A DNA stretch of 64,000 nucleotides from Corylus avellana (Eukaryota; Streptophyta; Magnoliopsida; Fagales; Betulaceae): assembly GCF_901000735.1 (NCBI RefSeq), contig NC_081551.1:8377126-8441125 (forward strand). The letters run 5' to 3'. The notes beneath the pieces are model-generated. The model was not told the origin of the DNA, searched no databases, and worked only from the letters and a program-made list of their open reading frames with translations. This document shows, in pieces, positions 42,620 to 53,142 of this stretch. Each line of letters opens with the position of its first letter. Position 1 is the stretch's first letter. The translations under genes and the position numbers were made by a program.

Positions 42620-45600
42620 TGAAAGTTCAATAACAAACTCCAAACACACCTAGAGGGGGGTGAATAGGTGTATCAAAATAAACGCAGAATTAAAATCTAT
42701 GAAGCAATAAACAATCAATAACCAAAATATGTAAAGCGGTAAAGTAAATGAACACATATATTTTGGTGATGAATAGGAACCTTTTAGAAGCCGTTCTAAA
42801 AGTAAAACCTCTCCGAGGCAGCCAAACCCATGATTATCACTGTAAGAAAATTACTCATAAGATTACAGACATGAGACACTTACAACCCTTTGCAAGTTCT
42901 TGGCTCTGTAAGAGACAACAAGCCAACAACTTGTTTTCCAACGCTCTTGAATCTTCTTCACAGTGATACTCCTTTACCGGATCCCTTCCAATAGGCTTCT
43001 TCTTCTCCAAAGTAGATTACACAAGAATAGATTCTAAACAAAACATAAACACTCTAAGAGAGTATGGCTTCAAAGCACATAAACATCAAATCTCTCTTAG
43101 CACATACAAGGAAAGAAACACTCTAAACACTTAGAATGTTTTCACTCTATTTGAGCTTGTTTCTCTCTGTTTTCCTTGATGAAAATTGAGCAGCATGAGT
43201 CCTCTAGTTATAGGCACAAGAGAGGAGACAAAGATCATTAAAACAATCAAGTTAGGCACAGTTCGTCAGGACGATCTCCCCACATGGACAGCGCAAACAA
43301 GTTTGGCCTCCTAACTTTCGTATTGACCGCCGAAATTTCTGTCTGGTTCACACTCACCTACCGCAGTTCGTTCGGATGACCGTCCAAATGGCCCGACAGG
43401 TTAGGCCACCTAACTATGTGTTTTTTGAACATTGGCACGACTTTTTGACCAAGGGAATCTTCCTCTGTCTGGACGACCTTCACACGGCCTTCTTCGAAAC
43501 TACTTAAGAAATTGGAAATTTCATACAGTCTTGATCAACAGCTCTGATGGATGATTGTTTGTGGTCCGATTGAGCTGCAACTTTGCAGTGTAATACCCCG
43601 ATAAAACAAACGTCTTTACTAAAAGGTTTTCTACAAAGAGCGATTAAAAGATTTTATATAGAACAAGGTTTTATAACAACAAGACCTAAGCCCATACACA
43701 TAACCAAGACTCCTAGATAATTTTGAGGCAAAAACCCAAGTTCACTTCTTTCTGACCGTACGTACGCCCAATAGTGCCGGACGTATGCCTTTGTCTCTAG
43801 TGCTGATGTACGACAGGGGACCATCGTACATACGCCTCTAACTTATAGTGAGGACGTATGATGGGGACCATCAGACGTACGCTACTTTTCGGTTGACCAC
43901 TGGTTAATGGCTGTACGTACGATGCACCCTTTGGACCGTTGAATAAATAGTACCGGATGTACGCCCTAATAGTATCGGACGTACGCTGCTTTTTAGAGTA
44001 GTTGGTAGCGCCCTCAGCTTTTTTGGCCTATTAATACCCACCCCCCACCGTCCCTTGAACCTATCCTTTCACCCCCAGGCCCTCTGTAACCACCAAAGTG
44101 AGTGCTCTTTGAGAGTTTTGTGACTTAAGAGAGAAGAGGAAGAAAGCTTGTGTTCTTGCCATTTCCTAAGGTAACCTCTAGCCGTTTTTATACTCTTGAT
44201 GTTGTTCTTGCTGCTTCTCTACTGTTATAAGGCACCATGTTAAAGTTCTTGTATTCTTTCTTACAAAATCAAGAAATGTTTCCAAAAGAGTTTTAAAAGT
44301 GTCTTTGATTCCTTGTATTGCATGATGTTGAGTTTTCTTATGATGCATGTGTTTATTTAATAGCCTAGGAGGCGATATGATGGCCTATAGGTTTTATAGA
44401 AACCATAAAACACTGTTTGGAGCTTTTGCCGGATTGCCTAACTCAATGACCGGACGTACGCTCTCGAGCCCGGACGTACGATCAGGAAGCCGGGCATCTG
44501 CCCTTAAGCCCCCTTTGGCTATGGGGGTGGTCGAGCCACACCCAGATGGCCAAGAGCCACCCCCAATTTTTTTTCTTTCTTTTTCTTGTTTTTTTTTTTT
44601 TTTTTAAATACATTTTTTTAAAAAAATTAAGTAGGTGCCACGTGTCAACATTTGATTGGTCCACGTGGTTTTCCATTAAGTCAACTAACGGTCAACTGAC
44701 AGAGGACTAACTTGGTCTATTATCAAATCCACAGGTAATTTCGAGTCTAGCAATCCTTTTGATAGATAAGGCTTAGTATCTTACTCGTAAGAGTCCTCTA
44801 GAACTGGGCATAACGACATGTCGTATTTCATTATAAAAGGATTTAGCAATGTCGAAGGATTCAAGCGAGCGTACGAGGTAAGTAAACTCTTACGAACTTT
44901 TTTCTTCAAAAGGTGGGATATGTCAGTTGACTAACCACGAGTATGATATGAGCATGTCTACATTTTGTAATTACTTGGTAACTATTTAATTAATCGGTTG
45001 ATAAGATGCATTGTATAACATGGCACACCGGTACGTGCAGTATGACGGCCATTGGCTTACTATATAGACTTAATAATATGGTCAAATGTGTGTGTGTGTG
45101 TGTGTTATATGGGCCTTGGATCCAATGGTTGTTTCATGATCGGCGCAGCCTTAATGGGCGGTCACTACAGGACAGACATTATTTGTGGTGTGGGCCACCC
45201 GATGTCGGACTCGATCGTGCCGCTAATGGGATGTACGGTAGCATACAATATCCGGGGCACCGGTGTTGTATTACAAGTCCATCGGGATAGTGCCAACCCT
45301 GCTGAGAAAGGGTAATGTCTCAAGTAGACCATACATGAGAGTTATGACCTATAAAACATTAGTTTTTCTTGCATTAAAATACTTAGGTGATTGCCGTTGG
45401 GAGTATGCCACTCTTTTATTAACCAAATAATATTTTTATGGTGTATTAACAGAGACAACACCCATTTTAAATGTTTACTAAAACTGTACGTTTATTTTTG
45501 CTTAAATGGGCTCATGTTATACCTAATTGTGAGGTTTACTTACTAAGTCGATAGACTTACGTTGTTATTACCTTTCTAGGAAATCTGTTGCTAGAACCCA

Positions 45601-46004
45601 AGGGTGGCACAATTGCCACTACAGATTTTGCTTTAAAGGTTATTAGGTTTGTTTAGTATCACTATTAGTTGCTCCATATCTTAATTTCGAGGAATATACT
45701 TGTCTATTTCATGACTTAATAGTTTTCTCAGATTTATATCACCTTCCTACGCATCAATTCTGATAATGCTTAGATGGGCGATTCCTCATTTAGCCACAGA
45801 TTGGTTTAACTGGGGTAATTGCCAGTAATCGTGCCAGGTTTGTCAAGGCTAATTTTAGGGGCGTTACATGCAGGAACGTTCATGACACATGAATCCACAT
45901 TATGAATGGTGGAGATTGAATTCTAAGCATTCAGAATTAGAGTTTGAGACCGTGGACAGTAGCACTCATTTTGGAACCGAATTAAGCCAACAAAAATACT
46001 AATA
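42620..46004 (-). mobile_element. Solo LTR-like insert, family L3, carrying a nested LTR
   Basis: Flanked by AGAGG (42615-42619 and 46005-46009); the Copia B gene reads across the gap. Ends are TGAAAGTTCAATAAC and TACTAATA. Near the left end is ACACCTAGAGGGGGGTGAATAGGTGT, a word seen in many plant LTRs. Without the inner element (43589-45868) it is about 1.1 kb. The right terminus TA instead of CA is probably a mutation. Confidence 0.78.
43589..45868. mobile_element. Solo LTR-like insert, family L4
   Basis: 2280 bp from TGTAATACCCCG to AGGGGCGTTACA, flanked by TGCAG (43584-43588 and 45869-45873). Its termini are inverted to each other, as in some Ty3 LTRs. The left part repeats CGTACG/GGACGTACGC words many times (43757-44490). 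A TG microsatellite lies at 45087-45104. No domain was recognised; the open frames at 44347 and 45006 look like chance. Confidence 0.82.
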
Positions 46005-46009
46005 AGAGG

Positions 46010-47016
46010 TACTCCATGTCTAAAGGATAAAGCCTGTTCTTGGAGTCTGTCATGCTAAACTTTGCTAGTACCTTGTCAATGAATGTAGATTGGGATAAAC
46101 CTCTCATCATATTTTTGGCGATCTCACATAAGCTTGATCCCTAGGATACAACTTGCTTCTCCCAAGTCCTTCATATCAAACTAATTTGACAACCAGATTC
46201 TTACTGCTGATAACATTCCTACGTCATTCCCATTGAGTAGAATGTCATCCACATATAGCACCAAGAATGTCATTATTGTGGCACTACACTTTTTGTACAA
46301 ACATGGTTCATCAATGTTTTGGTCAAAACCATATTGTTTGATTGTTTCATCAAACTTGATGTTCCATGACCGTGATGCTTGCTTAAGTCCATAAATGGAT
46401 CTTTGCAATTTACATACGATATCCCCTTGGCTCTCAGCTATAAAGCTGTCTGGTTGCATCATATAGATGTCCTCGTCAGGTTGCCCATTTAAAAAGGCTG
46501 TCTTGACGTCCATTTGCCAGATCTCATAATAATAATGGGTGGCAATGGCTAGAAGCACCCTGACAGACTTTAGCATGGCCACAGGCGAAAAAGTTTCCTC
46601 ATAATCGATCCCTTCTTTCTAAGTGAAACTTTTTGCCACTAGTCTTGCTTTGAATGTTTCAGCATTCCCATCTACTCCTCTTTTTCTCTTGTAAACCCAT
46701 TTACAACCTATTGGCTTAATGCCTTCACATGCTTTTACAAGAGTCTAGACTTTGTTGGAATACATTGATTCCAACTCACTTACCATACCTTCGACCCAAT
46801 GGTTTGCATCCACGTCATCCACTGCTTCCGCATAGGACCTTGGGTCTGATTCAGTAGTATCATATTCAGACTTAAAGTCCTCTCCTAAGTATCCATCAGG
46901 TGCCTAACAATTCTCCTACTGCAACGCTGTACAATTGTAATCGGTGCAATACTGGTCGTAACAGGTGCTACAACTATAGTAAAAAGTGTTACACTAGTAG
47001 TGACTGGTGGTGTATT
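46010..47016 (-). pseudogene. Copia B reverse transcriptase
   Basis: Minus-strand frame 46582-46181 gives IATHYYYEIWQMDVKTAFLN, KLQRSIYGLKQASRSWNIKF and the catalytic VLYVDDILLNGND, so the Asp pair is kept. The following FDMKDLGEASCILGIK lies after a stop at 46181. The N-terminal RT (46600-46900) is readable only in pieces (for example [15 protein letters not shown] words). Confidence 0.85.
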
Positions 47017-48830
47017 TGACACAACCACCTCTTTTTCAATAAATTTTGAAAAAGTTACTTCTCTTTCCTTCTTGTACTTCTTCTACAACCACTTTGCTAC
47101 TTGGTTTATGACTATTGACATAGTCATCCTTAGGAATTTATTGTAACAAACACTTTGAAATCCTTAGGACTATAGACCAAATACCGCTTTGTTCCTTTTG
47201 GATATCCCACAAAGAGGCATACTTCTATTTTGGATTGCAGTTTATCTATTTTCCCTTCAGTACATATACTGGGCAAACCCAAATCCGAATGTGACTCAAG
47301 CTAAGCTTGCGTCCCAACCATAATTCCATGGGTACCTTGGAAACTAATTTTGATGGAACCATATTAAGCAAGTATACAGTTGTTTCTATGGCATATCCCC
47401 AAAAAGAAATGGGTAGAGCAGCAAAACTCATCATTTCTAAAAGAGTCATGTTCCTTCTTTCTAACACACCATTCTATTGAGGTGCTCCTGGTGCTATTAG
47501 TTGGCATACAATCCCAGCTCTTGATAAGTGATCTATGAATTCCCTAAGGAAGTATTCACCACCTCGACCAAATCGAAGTGCTTTGATATGTTTACCCAAT
47601 TGCTTTTCAGCTTCAGCCTGAAACTCTTTGAACTTTTTAAAAGCTTCAGACTTCCATTGCATTAGGTAAACATAACCATACCTTGAGTAATCATCAGTAA
47701 AAGTTATGAAGTACTCAAAACCCCATCTTTTAGGGGTACTCATAGGACCACATACATGAGTGTGAACTAATTTTAGCAAATCTTTAGCTCTATTCCCTTT
47801 TGCAGATTTGGGTCTCTTGGTCATTTTTTCTTCAATACATGATTCACACAATGGATAATGTGTTAACACCGATGAATCTAATATCTCATCTTGAACCAAT
47901 CTTTGAAAAAGTTACTTCAATAAATTTTTGACACAACCACCTCTTTTTCAATAAATTTTGAAAAAGTACTTCTCTTGCTTCTTGTACTTCGTCTAGAACC
48001 ACTTTGCTACTTGGTTTATGACTATCGACATAGTCATCCTTAGGAACTTATTGTAACAAACACTTTGAGATCCTTAGGACTATAGACCAAATACACCTTT
48101 GTTCCTTTTGGATATCCCACAAACAGGCATACTTCTGTTTTGGATTTCAGCTTATCTATTGTTCCCTTCAGTACATATACTGGGCAACCCCAAATCCGGA
48201 TGTGACTCAAGCTAAGCTTGCGTCCCAACCATAATTCCATGAGTACCTTGGAAACTGATTTTGATGGAACAATATTAAGCAAGTATACAACTATTTCTAT
48301 GGCATATCCCCAAAAAGATATGGGTAGAGTAGCCAAACTCATCATTGATCTCATCATTTCTAAAAGAGTTATGTTCCTTCTTTCTGACACACCATTCTGT
48401 TGAGGTGTTCTTGGTGCTATTAGTTGGGATACAATCCCAGCTCTTGATAAGTGATCTATGAATTGCCCAAGGAAGTATTCGCCACCTCGATCAGATCGAA
48501 GTGGTTTGATATGTTTACCCAATTGCGTTTCGGTTTCAGCCTGAAACTCTTTGAACTTTTTAAAAGCTTCAGACTTCCAATGCATTAGGTAAGCATAACC
48601 ATACCTTGAGTAATCATTAGTAAAAGTTATGAAGTACTCAAAACCTCATCTTTCAGGGGTACTCATATGACCACATACATGAGTGTGAACTAATTCTAGC
48701 AAATTTTTTGCTCTATCCCCTTTTGCAGATTAGGGTCTCTTGGTCATTTTTCCTTCATTACATGATTCGCAGAATGGATAATGTGTTAACACCGATAAAT
48801 CTAATATCTCATCTTGAACCAATCTTTGAA
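47017..48830 (-). pseudogene. Copia B integrase, tandemly duplicated
   Basis: Two head-to-tail copies of about 900 bp, at 47017-47907 and about 47929-48830, each encode integrase: HYPLCESC, FTDDYSRYGYVYLM, KHIKALR, RGGEYFL, the SERRN region, SFWGYAIE, PSKSVSKVPMELW, and GCPVYVLKG. The right copy keeps PQQNGVSERRN and LRSDRGGEY. The left copy has LRFGRGGEY and a stop in PQ. Normal elements have only one. The copies differ at many sites, so the duplication is not recent or not from assembly of identical reads. Confidence 0.85.
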
Positions 48831-49690
48831 GCCTGTTTGAATTAATATGCCCAAGACGTAGATGCCAAAGATATGCTTTATCACTTGAAGGAGACCTTCT
48901 CTTTAAAGAAAAGTGAGTTGATTCTTTTGAAGTATTGTTAATTTCATGTTTATTAGGAATTATAATATACAAACCATCATTGATAATACCATAACAAACA
49001 GTAAGTCTTTTTCTTTTTACTACCACTGTTTCCCTTAAAATAACGGAACACCCTTGTTTCCCAAAAAGGTAACAGAAATTAAATTTCTGTGAACATTGGG
49101 AACAAAAAGACTGTTTGTTAATATTAAAATATTCGGATAAAAACATAATCTAACAATTTCAATGGAGTGTACTAGAACTTTCGTTCCATCTCCTAGCATC
49201 AGGCACATCTCTCCTTTACTCAGTTGCTTGGTTACATGGAACCCCTACAATGAATTGCAGACATGATTAGTTGATCCTGAATCCATACACCAAGAATATG
49301 GTGGACTCACAATTAGACATGTTTCAACCAGAAAGGAAGATATATTACCTTGATCCATGGAAGCAAGATTCTTGGGGCATTCTTTTTCTAGTATCCAAGT
49401 TTATCATAGTGGTGACACTTACCACTTTTCTTGCCTTTTGTCCATTTGCCATATTTCTTAAGCTTTTTGACAACAGATTTGCCAGCTAGCTTAACATGCT
49501 TCTTTGAACCTTTCTTCGGTCCTTTATTAGAAGCAAAAGCAAAGTTAACTATGACTTTGGACTTTAGGATGTTTTCCACTACGATCAACTCATTCATCAG
49601 TTCTGCCAATGTGTATGCCTTTTTGTTTGTCAACACATTTAACCTTAACTGATTGAACGAATTTGGCAAGGAATGTAGAATCATATCTAC
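48831..49690 (-). pseudogene. Copia B gag end, protease and GAG-pre-integrase remnants
   Basis: Minus-strand frame 49146-48730 includes HLRLGHINSNRLQRLVQ (GAG-pre-integrase) and part of the protease linker. Frame 49684-49388 gives MILHSLPNSFNQLRLNVL, a conserved gag start segment, and a damaged zinc knuckle (KCHHYDKLGY lacks its second Cys). The N-terminal part of gag is not present to the right. Confidence 0.8.
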
Positions 49691-49702
49691 TACCTAAGAT
49701 TC

Positions 49703-52700
49703 TGTGACGACCCGCTTAATAAAACATGACTATAATTTTTTTTTTCTTTTAAAAACCAATAACCCACAACAAGCGGATTGTCACAATGGCATGGCGATAT
49801 CGTAGTATGCCACGAACCCATGCATTAACCTGATTGACAATATCATAAGTCTCACAGAGCTATATGCATTGTTCATGATTCATCAGAGTTCATATCCTTG
49901 CAGCGGAATATAAATATCATAAGACATAACATAACACATCAGAGCTGACAAATACATCTAAGTGAGTAAAGCTTACATACAAAAGAATGGCTATACAAAA
50001 GTGTCACATACGACACGAGCCATATACAAAATAATAATGCCTAAGCATATACATGAATGCTCTACAAAAGAGGGCTATCAACTAGTCCTACAAAATAAAC
50101 ACCCAATGTGTCCAGGCCTCAGGTACTGTGGTAACCTAGATACATAGCCACTGGATAATCATCTAAGGTCCCTGTACCTGCATCAACATCATCGTCTGCA
50201 CCATGGGAATCACCACCACCCATGATGCAGGCGGATTTCATGAGCCTGCCGTCTCCATAAAATAGAGACGCTCAGCAGTATAGAACTCACTAGGCTTTCA
50301 AAAATAATCATCATTTGAGAACATACTAGATAATATACGTAAGCCCAATCTTCCGCTCTCGGAACATGCGCATACTAACCCATCTAACTTTATACATACT
50401 TACATATTATATAGCTTAACAATAAAACATATGAAAAGTCACCATGTATCATCTATCCATAACGATATACATACGCACGGTTCCATCTCCCGTCTCGTAT
50501 GCATACTGATACGTCTAGCATAAAAATCATCATATGCAACAATGTAAGCATCATATATCATCATCATCATCATAACATTCATATGCCATGCAAACTCATG
50601 CTCATCATTGTCATTCTTGTTTCTTGTTTCACTCTGTACCATTAGTCCTTGTCCTTACTCTGTTTGCCTCTACTTGTGTCATCTACAGAGTAAGGCCAAT
50701 CCTTGTTTTGCTTGCCCCTACTTGTGCCATCTACAAAACAAGGACTGTTCTTACTTTGCTTACCACTACTTGTGCCATCTACAAAGTAAGACCAGTTACC
50801 TTTCCTTTAACATCATTTGTCTCTGTCCTTACTCTGATTGCCCCTACTTGTGCCATCTACAGAGTAAGGCCAATCCTTGTTTTGCTTGCCCCTACTTGTG
50901 CCATCTACAAAACAAGGACCGTTCTTACTTTGCTTGCCGCTACTTTGGCCATCTACAAAGTAAGACCAGTTACCCTTCCTTTAACGTCGTTTGTCCCTAA
51001 CCTTACTTTGCTTGCCGCTACTTGGGCCATCTACAAAGTAAGGCCGGTTACCTTTTTCTTTAACATCATTTGTCGCTAGCCTTACTTTAACATCATTTGT
51101 CCCTAGCCTTACTTTGCTTGCCGCTACTTGGGCCATCTACAAAGTAAGACTAGTTAGCTTTCCTTTATCATCATGTACCCCTAACCTTATTTTGCTTGCC
51201 GCTACTTGAGCCATCTACAAAGTAAGACTAGTTACCTTTCTTTTAACATCATTTTCATGCAATCATATGCTATGCATGCTTATGCCAATAAATCCTTGAA
51301 CTCATATGCTATCATAACTCATATCATAAAATCATAGAATCATGTCGTAAACCATACAAATCATCGAAATACTCATGACAACATAATCATCACATTATCT
51401 TGCAAATCCATAAAAGCTCATAGAAACCTTACAGCAAACATTCATCCAACACATCTCATAGAACATCAACAATAATCATAGTATCTAAAACATCATACAT
51501 CAAACGTTCAACCAAAACATCTTTTATACTTTAAAAATAGAACCCTTTTTGCCCAATAAGTAAAATACTTACCTTTTTCGCTTGAGTACCCTTCGGTGGA
51601 TTCTTTTCTCAACCGCAATGCACCTAAGTATTTACATAATAAACACATAATTAAGCTCTATTCTTAACTTAACAATTCGCACTCTATAAAGATACTTGAG
51701 CACTACAAGTATCACGCTCCATTAGCTAATGGATTAATTATCTAATAACTTAGTTACATTGAACTATGATTCTACATCATAATATATTAGATCACTAAAT
51801 CTTGAAGCATATGCATAGACTCTAGGTTAAGCATTATACTTAACCCATAATTGTTATTCTCTTCTAAGCCATTTAATGTAGCAATTTACCTTAAACTTTA
51901 TAATTCTCATAACACTTACAATAATCATTATGATTCTATTATGACATATTAGACCCTAAACCCTATAGTTATCAATTTCCATGGAATCCCATGAAAACCT
52001 AGGATTAATTAACACTTGAAATGTAATTAACCCATTCAAACAACATTGCTATTGTTCATATACCTAAAGCCCCAAATTAATTCAAACCATATGAAATTAG
52101 GGTTTATGCCCATATTTTACCAATAAGTAAAATTGAAGTTTCAACCTATTAATTTTAACAACCCGAAGCTTAAATCATGTATAGCAATCCACTACACACA
52201 AAAACCCCAAGCTAATTTTAGGAATTAGGCTTCTAATTAAAATTTCCCAAATAAACATGCTTTCAAGTTTGATATTCAATGGGTAGAACAAAACCTTAAA
52301 GAGAAACTAAAAATTCAACCATATAACAAAATCCCAAAAATTCCTTTCAAGAACCCTAGGTTTTGGACCTAAAGAAATCCCTAATAATTCATGTCATTTT
52401 CGTTTCCTATAATCAATGGTTAAGATGAAATCACAAAGAAAAGCTTTAGCATTTACCATTCAAGCTTCCATGGCCAAAATCCCCCTTCAAATTCGTCACT
52501 TCCCTTTTCTTTTGTTTTTCTTCTTTCTTCTTCTCCTTCTTCTTTCTCTTTCTTTCCCGCAGCCTGCAGTACCTCTCTCTTTCTCTCTCTCTCAATCAAG
52601 GCCGTGTGTGTGGGTGTGTGGAAGGAGAAAGAGTGAGGGAGAATGGGAAAAAGGGGGGGGCTGCTGTGTGTGCATGAGATGGGGGGTGAGGGAGAAAGAA

Positions 52701-53137
52701 AGAAGGAAGGAAAGAAAGAAAGGATTGGGGGGTGGGCTGCACGTGGGACCCACAACATAAAGCTTGCCTTTTGTAATTTTTCTTTTTTTAAAAAAAACTC
52801 TCTTTCTATTTTTAAAGCCCCCAACTATTTAAAATTGCAAGATTTACACTCCACTACTTATAATTCATATTTCACCCTTACCATTTATTCCAACTACAAT
52901 TTACCCATACATATAATTATTTACCACACTAGGACTTATTATCACACTAACGTTATTATTAGTTAATCTCTTTTATCACTTTAAACTTGTATTACATAAA
53001 TATATCATCGTTAAATAATATTGCTATTATATTATTATCTCACAAATATTATTATTATTATATCTATTATTCTAAATCATCTCATGTGCAATTTTATCAT
53101 ATTAATAATAAACTTAATAATTATCTAGGTCGTTACA
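49703..53137. mobile_element. 3.4-kb solo LTR-like insert, family L5, with hairpin array
   Basis: Runs from TGTGACGACC to GGTCGTTACA; these ends are inverted copies with one difference. GATTC lies at both borders (49698-49702 and 53138-53142). No retroelement domain is found in its 3435 bp. A tandem array lies at 50653-51227. The end holds low-complexity CT/GA tracts (52500-52740), which make the open frames there meaningless. Such ends are known from large Ty3-type LTRs; a TIR element is the alternative, but 5-bp duplications favour an LTR. Confidence 0.82.
50653..51227. repeat. Tandem array of hairpin-forming repeats
   Basis: Nine units form 9-10-bp stems with a nearly constant 23-base loop (core CTTGTGCCATCTA). 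Stem starts: 50653, 50701, 50749, 50827, 50875, 50923, 51001, 51107, 51185. Monomers are 48 bp apart within sets of three, and the sets repeat every 174 bp. Stem types are CCTTACTCTG/CAGAGTAAGG, CCTTGTTTTG/CAAAACAAGG and TCTTACTTTG/CAAAGTAAGA: both arms change together. A broken unit starts at 51080. Confidence 0.9.
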
Positions 53138-53142
53138 GATTC

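Larger units (their letters stand above)
36028..49702 (-). mobile_element. Copia B, minus strand, heavily nested, 5' end lost
   Basis: Reading right to left: gag, GAG-pre-integrase, integrase (duplicated), RT, RNase H, polypurine tract (GGGCAAGTGAGAGTT) and a 3' LTR (39224 down to 36028). No 5' LTR is found; the gag stops near 49690, next to the large solo LTR at 49703. The element is cut by at least three separate insertions, two of which carry further insertions. All domains are broken. Confidence 0.88.

Noticed and set aside
44347..45315. Open frames of 86-94 codons in the L4 insert
   Set aside because: No domain, partly low complexity (T-run, TG microsatellite), and located within an LTR-like insert.
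50588..51079. Repetitive open frames over the hairpin array
   Set aside because: Two different frames are open because the 48-bp period is a multiple of three. The protein is only a reflection of the DNA repeat.
50653..51227. CRISPR-like array of regularly spaced repeats
   Set aside because: The supposed spacers are themselves repeated, the context is a plant retroelement, and there are no cas genes.
52416..52966. Open frames of 107-123 codons on both strands near 52.4-52.9 kb
   Set aside because: They come from CT/GA low-complexity tracts inside the L5 insert, open in several frames at once.
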